Assembly (NCBI GenBank): GCA_012932865.1
Contig: SAXG01000007.1
Location: 248,001-312,000, forward strand
Direction: 5' to 3'
DNA: 64,000 nt
Origin: Amylostereum areolatum
Taxonomy: Eukaryota > Basidiomycota > Agaricomycetes > Russulales > Stereaceae
Shown here: positions 35,836 through 46,978 of the stretch, piece after piece
How the letters are laid out: each line of letters opens with the position of its first letter
Position numbering within the stretch: the stretch's first letter is position 1
Program-made: the position numbers and the translations under genes
Notes under the pieces: generated by a model
Told to the model about the DNA's origin: nothing
What the model saw: only the letters and a program-made list of their open reading frames with translations
Databases searched by the model: none

Positions 35836-38430
35836 GATTCCTGAGGACTTGAAGAAAGAAACTAGGACAGAGAGGAGAAGAAAACTGGGATAAGCGTGAT
35901 GCGCCGCACCACAGTGCAAAAGGTGCGAGAACCTGCCGGTAACACGCAGGGAGATTCGATGGTAAGAGCAAGAGAGCCTCACACGTCCGGCGTGCATCCA
36001 CGGCTTCTTGAAGGAGCCAGGGCCCTTCGTTTCGCGTAACGCGAAAATGATTGGAGGTGTCAATACAATTGCCGTAACGACGGCGACTTCATGTGATGTA
36101 GAGCGGGGTAGGTTCCAGCTATCGGGGTTCGACCAAGACTTTCCATTCAGCTGTGTGCTGATGCGGCCACGAAACAAAGGAAGACCAGTTATGGCTGATT
36201 TTAGTGGTAGATCCTGTTGATCTCATTCACAGTTGGAGGGATCTCTGGGGGATCTGGATCGACTGGTATAACTTCGAACATCTGAGAAAAGCCGATCAGC
36301 TTCCTTCGTCCGACATGACATACAGAAGGAGCCTACCTACGCAACTTCAACTGTTCGATAACTTGGAGTCCGTGAATCCATCGAGCACGAGCTGAGCTAC
36401 TTGCTGACAGCAGTGAGCAGCCGTGAACGCATGCCCGGACTTGGCTTGAAACTTGAAGCTTGAAGAACTGTGGAACTTCTGGAATCTGAGAAGGCGAGAG
36501 GCCGGAGAGTTCAAGCCGGCTCAGGTCCGCTGCGCCGGCGCTGATCCCGTCGAACACCTGTTATGGATAATGGAAATACAGATCGGAATCGACAGGCCGA
36601 CTGCCAGCGACGTTGGTCTCTATGAGTGAGTCGTGCCAAGAATTATTGGAGGTGTTGTTCCGGGGCACAGTAAGGAGACAAAAGTACAGAGGACATACAG
36701 CGCTGGGATAGAAAGATTAAGTACAAGATGTAGGGTGAGTAAGTACTGGTAGAGTGAACGATAGCACAAGCTTAAAACCCGCAAAAAGTAAGAACAACCG
36801 TCTGGGTCGTCCAGATCATATTGCAAGGCATGCCCCCCTTGCCTGTCACCGCAATTACGGATGAAGCTGACCCGTGGCTGCGTTACGCGGTCGCTCTGGG
36901 TGGAACGAAACACTGCAGGGAATAGCAGCGGCGGGCGGTCGTGGAGTGAACTCGTAGCAAGCGTCATCTTCCTTGTCCATCGCGCTCGGTATCAAACATC
37001 GAAGTTTGGGCCGAGCCAGGCGGGGAGTGGGTTTGACAGCGTCTGAGTGTGGTGTGCTCTGTTGTCGGCGCTCGGGAATGGCTATGGAATGTGTCAGTAA
37101 GACAAGGCGGCGCCAGGTGTGAACAGAACTCGCTTTGAGCAGGCCGATCTACAGATCCTTGTCGCGATGTTTGTTTGATGGCGGGCCCACCTCCTACAGA
37201 AGGAATTTCAAGCCTGTCCACCCCAAGCTGCGTTCTGGTAAACCCGCGTGCAGGCGAGCGGGGGGAAGGTGGATCCTGCGCGCCTTTGAACAGCCTCCGA
37301 AGGAACGACGGACGTCTAGCGTGCATACGCGCAAATCCAAAGGAAGTGAAGGATTGAAAAAAACGCGGGTTTAAAAACGGAGGGGGGGGAGAAGAATAGG
37401 TCTTGGATGTCGAAATGAACGGGCTAATTTATCAAAACACCGACGCCACAATCCAAATCCGCAGGCTGGTGACCCGTACTAGCCCCATTCTAGACCAGGG
37501 CTCTCGACGAACCTTGCTTGGAATTGAGGCTGGAATGACTGCGGACGTGCGCACCGCTTTGCTTGCAGTGTCGGGAGTGCCAGCTGTCTGAGTTACCAAA
37601 GCGCGCAGGGGCAGGACGGGGGGTAAGATGTTCGCAGAAACGGAATCCAGGCTGAGCCAGGTGTCGGGAAGTCAAGTGTGGCCCGTATCAGCTTGCGAAG
37701 GGTCTCTTCTGTTTTGTACAATGGCAGGTTGAAGTGGAAAGTTTCCAAAGTCGAGACGGAGACTGAGAGCGCTAGAAGAAAGCGCCGTCTGCACTGCAGA
37801 CGGCGCTTTCTAATGCACTGCAAACAAGTTTCTACGCTCACGTGGTTACTTGAACTGATTATTCTGTCCCAGACTCCTAGTTCATCAGAACTGTTGGCAT
37901 TTTGCTAATAACCTGAACGGTAACCTACAGGGACGAGGGGGTGGAACGAGGGGAGATGGGATGGGACGAGACGACATGAGACGAGAAAAGTAAAGATGGG
38001 GCGTATGTGGGGGAGGCGAGACGAAAAGGAAGGAGGAAAAGGTCCGTTGGGCGTGGATCTCGACGACCTACTCGACGATCTACTCAACGACCTCGTAGAG
38101 GAAGGAGCTGGGGAAGTAATTCTTGATATCCGCCTCGATATACCCAGAACATGAAGTTTCTGTCCCATCCCGCTACGTCGCTACAGATCGGACCAAAAAG
38201 AGACAGGTCGTATCAGCATGTCCGATAAAACGGCAGATCTGTTGCTTCGTGTCGTCGCGTCGTGGCGACGTATTGGTGAACCCTTGGCACTACTTTTCGA
38301 CGGATTGTCTGAACAATGACTGGGTGATGTATCGGAGTGACGAGGCGACGGAGCGACGGGGTCGGCTGAAACCCTTTAAGACACCTCGCTGTACTGAGGT
38401 CGACATAATTTCCCCCCTCCCGTCGTCCCC
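35836..38430. other. 2.6-kb stretch without a recognisable gene
   Basis: Many short open frames occur, but none resembles a protein family. It contains a perfect 35-nt hairpin at 37,777-37,811. It also holds a short 12-mer repeat at about 38,056-38,093 (CTCGACGACCTA and variants). Neighbouring C- and G-rich patches suggest decayed DNA. Confidence 0.45.
37777..37811. repeat. Perfect inverted repeat, 17-bp arms with a 1-nt centre
   Basis: The left arm AGAAAGCGCCGTCTGCA and the right arm TGCAGACGGCGCTTTCT are exact reverse complements around a single C. The match stops at both outer ends. Nothing nearby identifies it as a transposon end or a terminator. Confidence 0.9.
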
Positions 38431-41400
38431 ATGTCTTTCCGCACTCTCATCTCAACCGTCATCACGCGCCCCGACGTGGTGGACGCCTTGTCAATCGACT
38501 CGCTTGCTCTCTTCTTTCGTCTTATCGCCCACCTCAAGCCCCGCCTGTCTTGGTATCAAGCGCGTTCCTTCCCCGGCCCGCCACCACTCCTTCCGCCCGA
38601 GATCGCCCATTTCCTGTCATCAGTTCTGCAAGCAAACTTACTGACCGTCAGCGCGGTGTGGTCGACGCTCGGAGAGCTGGCCTGGTCTTTCGGACCCTCA
38701 GTCTCCGAACGGCAACATCTCCTTTCTGTAGGAGGAGATCTGGTGGATACCTTTCGGCAGCATGGTTTGCTGTTTGCTGTTGGTGCGCGTTAGTCTGCTT
38801 TTCTCCGCGACGCGCTTGTCGAGTGATAGGGGGAGCTCGCTGATTGGCTGAGAGGACTTATCGAGACAGGTTACCACAGAGAAATATTGTTTAGACTAAC
38901 TGATCTGAGTTGACGACGAGACGCAAACCAAACGAGTTAATGGCAGTCGAGACATCGACGGCTACTGGTACATTTACCTCTTTATTGTCATTCAACATGT
39001 TCCCGCCTTAGCTTAGAAAGTTCAAACAGAGACCGCGCTTTCCACGCGCGATAAACAAAAGTCGCAGTGTTCTTCGAGTCCTGGGAGCTTTCTTGGAGCT
39101 ACCCTGGCTCATGATAAAACGGTAGCACGAGGCGACGCAAGGTGCATATGCATATCCTACACAGCATCCTTTCGAGTAAAAAAGGCCAATCGAGTTGTGG
39201 ATGCCTCGCTACTCGTGGTTGACTCGAAGGCCCACCGACGCTACAGGTGTCAGCAGGCCTTCGAGATCCCTATACTTTCTCCACTGGATCCGCAGCGGAT
39301 ACACTGGCACTTCGTACCATGTCCCAAGGTCTCAACCCTCATCCACAACTTACAAAATACATGAAGCCTTTGGAAGAAGAATGATGGAGGAGCTGCCGAG
39401 GCCCGAGTCGGGAATACCATAGGTACATTTTCATCTTGTTGACTTGAGAGATTCAGCCTCTCGAGTCCGAGAATATGCCGACATACTTACATCGGAAGGC
39501 GTGGTGTACTACTGGACCCTACTCAGTAACTCAACTTGAGCTTGATCATGGTTCACTGGTTTATATTAGTGCTCCATTTTTATTTAAACTTCAAGCCTTG
39601 TGCTCCTCCCACATATGAGTTCTTTTCCATAATGAATCAGATTGGACTTGGAAGAAACCAACGTATTGTGCTCGGAGGGTGTTCAGCTCGACGCTTGTTG
39701 GACATTAGACAGATTCTGCTTTCCAGTGCACGTGACATGCCGAAGCTCGGCAATCACAATTCCCTCGCGCACTCGGTAACACCCACCGTAATGAAAGCAG
39801 ACGCCAGATAAGAGGATCCTGAGCCTGAGAAGTGTTGACGAAATATCTCGTCTGCCTTGGGGAGACTAGTGCGCGTGCTCTTTGATTGTATACATTCACC
39901 GCTGACACTTCTATTCCAGCCTTCTATAATCTATATCCTCCCACCCGTGTTTGCCTCGACCCTCAGTGCGTCTACATCAGACAGGGACGGATGCACGGCG
40001 AACAGCAAGAGCTCGCTCATCTCACCTCCACTCGCATCGTCTACTTTTCGAGGGAATGCGGTCCTGTCCCTGGCCTCTCGTTTGCGGCGACGTGCAGGCG
40101 TGAGTCCGCATCTAAATCTATTTAGCTGTCACTAACCTCGCTTGCTATTTAGGATGCAACACCAGATACTATCCTACCTTCTACGTTCACGAACATGCAA
40201 CTATGCGTACATATTATCAAGGCGTTCCACCTGCCATTCACGTCGCCACCCACGTCTACGTCGAGACGTCTCTCTGTGATCGGTTTACCAACTCCTTCGT
40301 CTGCGCATGGTGAGTCATTTGTAGTAGTCATTCGACTTTCTGAACTGACAGTGCGTTCAGGGTTTCCGCCACGAACAGTGCCCGCATATATAATCTTGAA
40401 CATCGTGAACGCCTTGATTACTTTCCTCCAGACTGGCCAATCACTCCTTCTCTAACCACTCCGCTCGTCTGGGACGCGTTCTTTCTCCTCGCCTTGCTTC
40501 GAGACCATTCTGAGCGAGGAAAACATCTGGAGCACATAAATGACGACACCGCGGCCGCTCGACTTCACAAAGCACTTTATGACCGAAACCTTGCCATGGT
40601 AGGACCTGGCCAAGAAAGCTGGAACCACGCTTGTGACAAGTGTTGCGCGCATATGGAGAAAGACGGCAAATATAGTAAGTGCCCGACTTTGCTCCTAGGT
40701 ATTACCATTTCCTCACCATTGTGGCTTTCAGACGTCATTCGTGCAGCTGTGATGGATGGCGTGACAATTGGACATCCCTGCTGCAACGTGCATGACTGCA
40801 AAGGTCGTTTGCCTACGCAGCGCGCCCGCTTCTGCGAAGAACATGCATCCATGGATGCACTGTGCGTCGTCGTCGGGTGTGACGTCACTGCATCTCCTGG
40901 GTTTAGGACATGCGACCAGCCTGATCACCGTGAGTTGGAGGACCTTAGTGGGCACTCGGCACTGTTCCAGCTGCGGCGTCGTCTCGAGCGTCTGAAAACC
41001 AGCCGTGTCGAGGATAATGACGAGGGTATGACCGAGGAGCTGACAGAGGTCACTGTGGATGGAGAGCAGCCCATTGTAGAGGAAGGGTGCCCCACCAAGC
41101 CGGATACAGGAAACTCGAGGCCCCGCGCACGGTTTGGCCGTCGTCGCACTCACGGTGAACAGCTTTGTGTGGCTACATGTGGGGTTATGCTTGCTCGTGC
41201 GACATTTTATGGCTCGGAAGGTTTAGATGGTGCTGCTGTACGTGACTCTTTTCTCTGCGTGGTTTCTCCACTCAAACGAACTGCAGAAATTTCTGCATGT
41301 TGCCTTCCCAACCCCACAATCCTTGCCACAGGCGCTCAGCTACGACAATGCCTGCAGCTTCAAGAAACATGTTCAAAAATGCGGAGATACCTACTTTGAT

Positions 41401-41718
41401 GGGATCGCCATGCCTGTCGATGTCTTCCACATGAAGACGAAGCACAAAGAAACAGATGCGTTCTGTGGTCAGTATTGTAACCCCGCCATGTTTCCGGATC
41501 TTGTCGTCAATGGACGGTGGCGATTTAACACCTCAGCAGCAGAAATGACAAACGCCTGGATTGGAGGCTTTGGGGCTATAGTGAGGGAGATGCGGCCAGA
41601 TCGATACAATTTCTTTCTCGACGAGATGGTCAAGCTCCGGAATCGTATGATAATTGACGATCTCCGAGAGCGAGATGCGTACCCTTTCGAAATTCCTCGA
41701 ACCATGCTTCTGTCTTGA
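38431..41718 (+). CDS. CxC5/CxC6 cysteine-cluster protein (KDZ-transposase-associated type)
   Basis: Proteins with these zinc-binding clusters accompany the Kyakuja-Dileera-Zisupton transposases of mushrooms. Exon 1 (38431-38782) gives MSFRTLISTVITRPDVVDAL. Exon 2 (39920-40099) resumes in phase as FYNLYPPTRVCLDPQCVYIR and GLSFAATCRRCNTRYYPTFY, the CxC5-like cluster. Later exons carry IYNLEHRERLDYFPPDW, SWNHACDKCCAHM and the CxC6-like cluster GHPCCNVHDCKGRLPTQRAR then FCEEHASMDALCVVVGCD. The C-terminal part reads ALSYDNACSFKKHV, DVFHMKTKHKETD and NTSAAEMTNAWIGGFGAIVR, resembling the RNase H-like core of the KDZ group. The frame is open to TGA at 41716-41718, except for the unusually long first intron. 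Confidence 0.75.
38783..39919 (+). other. 1137-nt first intron of the CxC gene, possible insertion
   Basis: The donor GTGCGC at 38783 and the acceptor TTCCAG ending at 39919 give an in-phase join (GLLFAVAFYNLYPP). Other introns in the window are 45-65 nt. The extra 1.1 kb shows no clear terminal repeats or coding frame. It may be an inserted element that is spliced out. Confidence 0.6.
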
Positions 41719-42629
41719 GGAATCTACTTATATTTATGCCAAGTTCTTCCACTAGCTATGCACCGCCGCCGACCTGAGCAGCTCGAGGACCTAAACGATA
41801 GTCGCCCTCGAGCATAGACATTGACCAGACCAAATGATCCAGTCCGCCGCCACCTCCCCGCGGCTGACATGCACACTCTCCTAAACGAGCGCGTTGGCGC
41901 AGGGACGGTCGAGTGGACATGGGTGATGGGTATGGGGGCGCGGTTGCGTGAATAGTATTTGACATGCGTGCACGTCGGGTAAGTGCAGCGGTGGGAATGT
42001 TGGGTGCAGGGACGACGCCTACCAGTGGGCAGCGGGCGCATCGGGAGGTTGTTGAGGTTTGCCGCCACCGTTGTACCAGTAGTTATTTGTCCCGAATATA
42101 AGCCTCATCAGAGCACTCGTAAAATAAGATCGGGAACCATAGCCTTGGCGAACAAAAGGAAATTGTAAGGTCAAAACGAAGCGAGACAGATGAGACGGAC
42201 GAGGCGATGGCTACAGTAAAGAAACGAGGCGGACATGATAAATGAGACGAGATACCTATGAACCCACACCCACAATTGAACAACGACCGAGAGCTGACGA
42301 CCAAACACCGCCTAGAGCGAGCTTCGTCCCCACCCGACTGATTCCCCCCTACCATTGTTAGTCGCTCAGGAATATTGGCGGGTGCGGCTGCGAGCCCATA
42401 TCCTTCTCGGGGAGTATCATCGGCGGATGCAGGTACGCCGAGAACAGCGCGTCGCCGTCTTCGGAGGGGAGCATGGGTGGGTGCAAGAAGTCAATGGGGA
42501 CTCCTCCGTCATCTGCGGGAGCACCAGTGGGTGGATGGAGTGGGGAAGTGCGTCGGCGGCAGCATGGGCGGGTGCTAGAATGGCGCACCGCTGTTCCTGC
42601 CTCATCCACGCAGCATGTCGGACTGGCGT
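41719..42629. other. Region without a firm gene; short HPP-repeat frame
   Basis: A minus-strand frame at 42,358-42,609 encodes three to four degenerate repeats of about 16-20 residues that begin LHPPT/M. The repeat is real at DNA level, but nothing shows that it is a gene. The remaining DNA shows nothing recognisable. Confidence 0.35.
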
Positions 42630-43252
42630 CTAGGGCGGATACCCTCCGAGGCCGAAGGGGTACTTGAGCTCGCCGGTGGACCAGTTGTTGTTATTGCAGC
42701 CTCCGGACATGTTGCTTTCCGAGCGGTGCGCATAGGATCCCCCTTCAGGACTTAGAATACACTATAAGTTGCGGTTAGCATTGACGACGGAGGTTGAATG
42801 AGAAGTACAAAGAACAGTCCAAAGGGAGAGTGAGATAAGTCGAAAGGCCTTACCTTGAGCGTGTGGCAGGCTTCGCGCCAGTCGCGGTCGGGAGTAGTCA
42901 TACCCAGCTGCCTCCGCTCGCCCTCCTGCTCCTGCAGCTCCTCCGTTTGCCTTCGCTCCTCCTCCTCATGTCTCCTCACCTCCTTTTCTCTCACTTCCCC
43001 TCCTGCCACCTCCTCCTTCTCCTCCTCCTCTCTCTTCTTCTTCTCTGCGAGCTCCCTCTTCAGTGCGGCCTCCTTGTCCCTGCGTTCCTCTTCTTCTTTG
43101 GCCTTGCACTCCGCTTCTTGACGCACGCGCACCTTCTCCTCCTCGGTCGGACGCGGGAGTACAAGCGAGTACATCAGAGGGAATACGACGGGTAAGATCT
43201 GGTGGGGTGGTTCAAATGATGGCAGGTGCGAGGAAGGATATCTAGGAAGCAT
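42630..43252 (-). CDS. Hypothetical highly charged coiled-coil protein
   Basis: Not recognised. One long frame has an almost uninterrupted Glu/Lys/Arg helix (EEERRDKEAALKRELAEKKK), then MTTPDRDWREACHTLK. A likely GT-AG intron joins CILSPEGGSYAHRSESNMSG and a Gly/Asn/Tyr-rich end to a TAG at 42630-42632. Starts are possible at 43252 or 43174 (MYSLVLPRPTEEEK); the latter precedes the charged helix directly. The coiled coil suggests a structural or scaffold role, but no family could be named. Low-complexity helices are easily misread as genes. Confidence 0.45.
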
Positions 43253-43259
43253 ACCGCTA

Positions 43260-43522
43260 ATAGGCTAACGCCAACCCGAACGCCGAACTACGCACTGTAA
43301 TCGGCGCTGCTCGGCCCATGAGCCGCTCCTCGAGCCCCGCCGGGTCGCTCTGCACGAGCCCAAGTCGGAGCGTCAACGTCTGCGCGGCAGGCGCTGCACC
43401 GAGCTTGACGAATCCGGCGGGACCGCATCGCGTTTCTCGTGCACGACCATGTCGCGGGCGAGCGGCGTCGCGGACACGCCTGCGAGGGGCAGCACCAGTG
43501 CGAGAAATGTGAGCGCGAGCAT
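43260..43522 (-). pseudogene. Sedolisin (S53 peptidase) signal and propeptide fragment
   Basis: The ATG at 43522 starts MLALTFLALVLPLAGVSATP, a clear signal peptide. The sequence continues MVVHEKRDAVP and, after one missing base, FVKLGAAPAAQTLTLRLGLV then QSDPAGLEERLM. This is the start of the pro-kumamolisin activation domain of secreted acid tripeptidyl peptidases. A second shift precedes PSSADYS, and homology then ends; the catalytic domain is absent. A TATAAAG at 43,603-43,609 sits about 80 nt before the ATG. It is a truncated relic of a secreted protease gene. Confidence 0.65.
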
Positions 43523-43602
43523 CGTGCGGTCGATGGGGAGGACGAGAGGGAGGAAGAAGAGCGCGGCGAGCTCTGGGCTCTTGTGCGGTATTTTAGTCCA
43601 GA

Positions 43603-43609
43603 CTTTATA
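43603..43609 (-). promoter_or_regulatory. TATA box of the sedolisin relic
   Basis: TATAAAG on the minus strand, about 80 nt upstream of the ATG at 43522. Confidence 0.45.
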
Positions 43610-44136
43610 CTGCTGAATCCCAAGGTGAGGGTGCCTTTGGTACGGCGGCTCTTGTATCCTATCGATGGACATCCCAGTCCTCCGCGATTTGCGTCAGGAT
43701 TGCAGCAGGGTCAGAGTGAGTGCACTGTCAGGGTACGTCATGACCTATTCTTCGGTGTGGCGGATGCAGGATGAGAGCCGTACAACCCCTTGTCGCGTGG
43801 CCGCCGTGCCCTCTTCAATGGGCAATAAGCGTGAGTGAATACGCCGATGGGAAAGAATGGCCCAACGCGGGTCTTCGTGGCGGGGAAACATCCGTCTTCT
43901 TGTTCCGCGCACCGGGAGTGAAGAACCCAAGGAAGCAATGCAACAACTTCACGCGGGGAAGGCCACGGTTAGAGAAAAAAGGTAGCGACCCGAACGTGGA
44001 TAAAATAGAAGGATGCCTATCGAGAGAGGTTATAGGAGGGTAAGGTGCCTTGCCCCGACCTGACTGCGTAGGGACGACAGAGCAAAGGAGCGGATCGTGA
44101 GGGCGTCGTGACAAGGAAGAGAGTGGATGAGGACGA

Positions 44137-45015
44137 TTAGGAGGGCGGCGCAGTATAGACAAGACATAATGATACACGAGAGCGATGTCGGCGTCCTAAT
44201 CCGAGATGTATGAGTTGTATGTGCATCAAATGATGAAAGAAGACAATGAATCCTTGAAGACCTGGAACCAGAGGTAGAGCGATGAATGTGAGGGGGGAAA
44301 TGCAGAGGATGGCAGGGTATGGGAGTCGATGAAAGACAGGGTAGGGTTGGAAGGTCAAGGGTTCATTTGATGCTCGACAGTCGAGTCCAGAACGACGGTC
44401 GTTTTCGAGAGTGGACTCGGGATCTTGACGCGCCCACGCCGGCTGGTAGGTTATGGCAGACGACCCGGTTCGTTCGCGACGACGCATGATCATCGTCGCA
44501 AGTTGGGGCATCCGGTAGACGCGCAGACCGGAAAGTGGGGAAGGCGGAGGAGTTGATCGAGGCGGGGACGGAGATGGGGTCGTGGCGGCGGGTGGACACG
44601 TGATGACGGTAGGGGGTGAAGGAGGTGGAGACGTCGGGGCAGGAGGGATTGGAAGGGAAACAACGGATGGGTTTGCAGGCGCGAGCAGAAGGAGTGCCCC
44701 AACAAGTCCACTGCAGTGCCAGTGCCGGATGCAAAATAACTAGCCAATGATTCATGAGTGATGGTCGATAAGCCCAGGATACGACGCCATACCTGAGGCC
44801 CTGGAAAACGGAGGTGCCCGAGCTTGAGAAGTCTCCAAAGGACGAGTTGGAGACCACGGACGATCGGTTGTGGACGAGCTGGACAGCCGCCTGCGTTTGA
44901 TGGGCGTGTCGTAAGTGGTGTCTGTGTCCGAGTTGTCGCTCGGGATCGTGTGCAATTCGACAACCTGGTTGAACATTTGGCTCAGATAGTCCGGGTGGTA
45001 TGGGATGGGGTACAT
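44137..45015 (-). CDS. Hypothetical protein, doubtful
   Basis: Not recognised. The first frame begins at 45015 with MYPIPYHPDYLSQMFNQVVE and contains a nuclear-signal-like IKRRRLSSSS. A possible intron (GTATGGCG to GGCTAG, near 44,740-44,790) leads to a Pro/Ser-rich frame (IPPAPTSPPPSPPTVITCPP) and MPQLATMIMRRRERTGSSAI, open to 44137. No family match, and the exon join is a guess. The surrounding 43.5-44.1 kb shows nothing else. Confidence 0.3.
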
Positions 45016-46391
45016 GAGATCGGAGGGGTAGGAATATGAGAGAGGACGAGAGCTGAGAGCGCTGAGAGTTGAAAACGGGGAAAGCGACGCAGCCTCGCAG
45101 TCCCGTGCGTTTACTGCACTGTGACTCCCTGCTAGCCACTGCTACTACACGGGAACGGCGTAGTAAGGTTTGAGCTCGCCGCCCTCTTCTCGCATGGTCC
45201 GAATATACGGCATACGTCTGGACGTCGGGGTACAAGGTGAGCACGAGACTGGATTCAGACGCGGTGAAGAACTTACCACACATCCCGCCGCTCCCCGTAA
45301 ACATGAGCAACGTCTTCGTGACGTTCGACTGGGCTCGGCACGTGCGGGATCTCCCCATTTATCTGCAAGCCCACCGCCCCACTGCGAAGGGCCTTCCCGC
45401 GCAATCCACGCCCGCCGGGCACTCCCGCGAGCGGGAAGCGATTTGTACCCTCGACACCTGATTCAACAGTGAGTCTCTGAATTGATTGACGAACGAAACG
45501 AGAAAACTTACTGGGTTCTAGAATGTACACAACGATGACGACCCACGCACTCAATCGGTGCAGTGAACGACGACGGGGTGAGGACAGGTCTGAACGGAAC
45601 TCAAGTGAGTCGGTGAGTCTTGGGATCAATCTGCGGAAGGGATGAGAAATCTCACCAGTCCCCAGAATGTACACCATGACGGTCACACACGCACAACGAC
45701 TGGGAGCAGGGGAGGACAACGCGGAAGCTAAACCTCAGACGACAGGTGAGTCACACCTTACTGGCACCGCTTCGCGGCTTGGGCGCCTAGTTTGGGACTC
45801 TGTGTCCCAAAGTCGACACGCCGAGCACCGTCGTGACGGCCTACTCGTCTCCCATTCCTCGCTCACCCTCGCCCGCCGCATCCCAGGCAGAACACGTTCA
45901 CGGATAAAACGAGGACTCGGGTACTTTCCCTGTCCTCTATGGCACCGACGACTCGCATTCCCTGCTCGCTGCTGCACCGACGGAGTGTCCTCTCGCCCCC
46001 GGTGCGTGTCTCTCTGTTTCCTTCACGCCGTCACTCACGCTATCTAGCCGAAACCGCCCATCACCCTGGCCCGCCAACTTGCGCCTTTCCCGACATCCGT
46101 CCGTACGTTTATTTACATTCCGCCATCTCGTCCGCTCCCTTCTCACTCCATCCCTCCGTCCCTCCATCCCTCTGTCCCTCCATCCCTCCGTCCTTCTCGT
46201 CCCGTCCCCTGGGCCCTCCCTGCCGTTGCGCCCCGAGATGTGTACTGAAACCGCGCGAGGTGAGTAAATGCACCCTCTACGCGCTCCCGATTGCTCACCT
46301 CGTCCGTCTAGTCCACCGGTTTCACGCCCCGCCTTCCCAAATGCGGGGGAGACTCTGCCAGGTGAGAGATCACCCTCGCTGCGCACGGATC
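45016..46391. other. Gene-poor region left of the retrotransposon
   Basis: Two diverged direct repeats of about 130 nt lie near 45,470-45,600 and 45,605-45,750; both contain AGAATGTACAC. A (TCCCTCCR)n microsatellite lies at 46,147-46,193. Open frames are present on both strands, but none matches a family. Confidence 0.4.
46147..46193. repeat. Microsatellite (TCCCTCCR)n
   Basis: About six units of an 8-nt pyrimidine-rich repeat, TCCCTCCG or TCCCTCCA with minor changes. Confidence 0.85.
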
Positions 46392-46886
46392 CGTGTCAGC
46401 AACGGCCTTAGTGACGAGCACTAGGCGACGACGTGTGACACAAGTGAAGAGGGACGATGGGGGATAAGGTCGGTAGTATTGACTAGGTCGAGATGAGGAA
46501 TATGTACAGGAGGAATGGAGCCCTTATATACTACGAGGCAGAGTCACTTAGTAAGCTACGACACACGGCGGTCAGTAAGCAGAGCTAAGTATAGATACAT
46601 GCGCAGCAGGATCAGTAAGCGAGACAATAAGGATGAGCCGGGTCCGGAGCGGCATGATGTCATGCGCAGCGTTATGATGTCATGTGGAGTCAAAGGAAGC
46701 GATGATAAGACGAGCCTGGAGTCATGACGTCCGGAAGGAACAAGGATAAGCCGAGTCTCCATCGGAGTGACGGAGTATTACTAAGTGATGAGTAGTCAGA
46801 TAGAAATGAAAATAAAAATGAATTGGGATATTATCCCCGAGGTCTCCGAGGTGTCCGAGATGTCCGGAATGGTAACGTTCATGACA
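46392..46886 (-). repeat. 3' LTR (495 bp)
   Basis: Starts TGTCAG and ends TGACA on the plus strand, a TG...CA element. Compared with the other LTR I see two substitutions and one 2-bp indel, i.e. over 99% identity. Confidence 0.95.
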
Positions 46887-46897
46887 TCACCTTCCCG
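46887..46897 (-). promoter_or_regulatory. Polypurine tract of the retrotransposon
   Basis: On the coding strand GGGAAGGTGA directly precedes the 3' LTR (TGTCATG), the expected place for second-strand priming. Confidence 0.7.
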
Positions 46898-46978
46898 TTA
46901 GATTCAACGTCCTCGTTGAATCCCGATGATAAACCTTTCGGCATACAAGATGTTTGTCCAGACGCTCATGGGCAGCCT

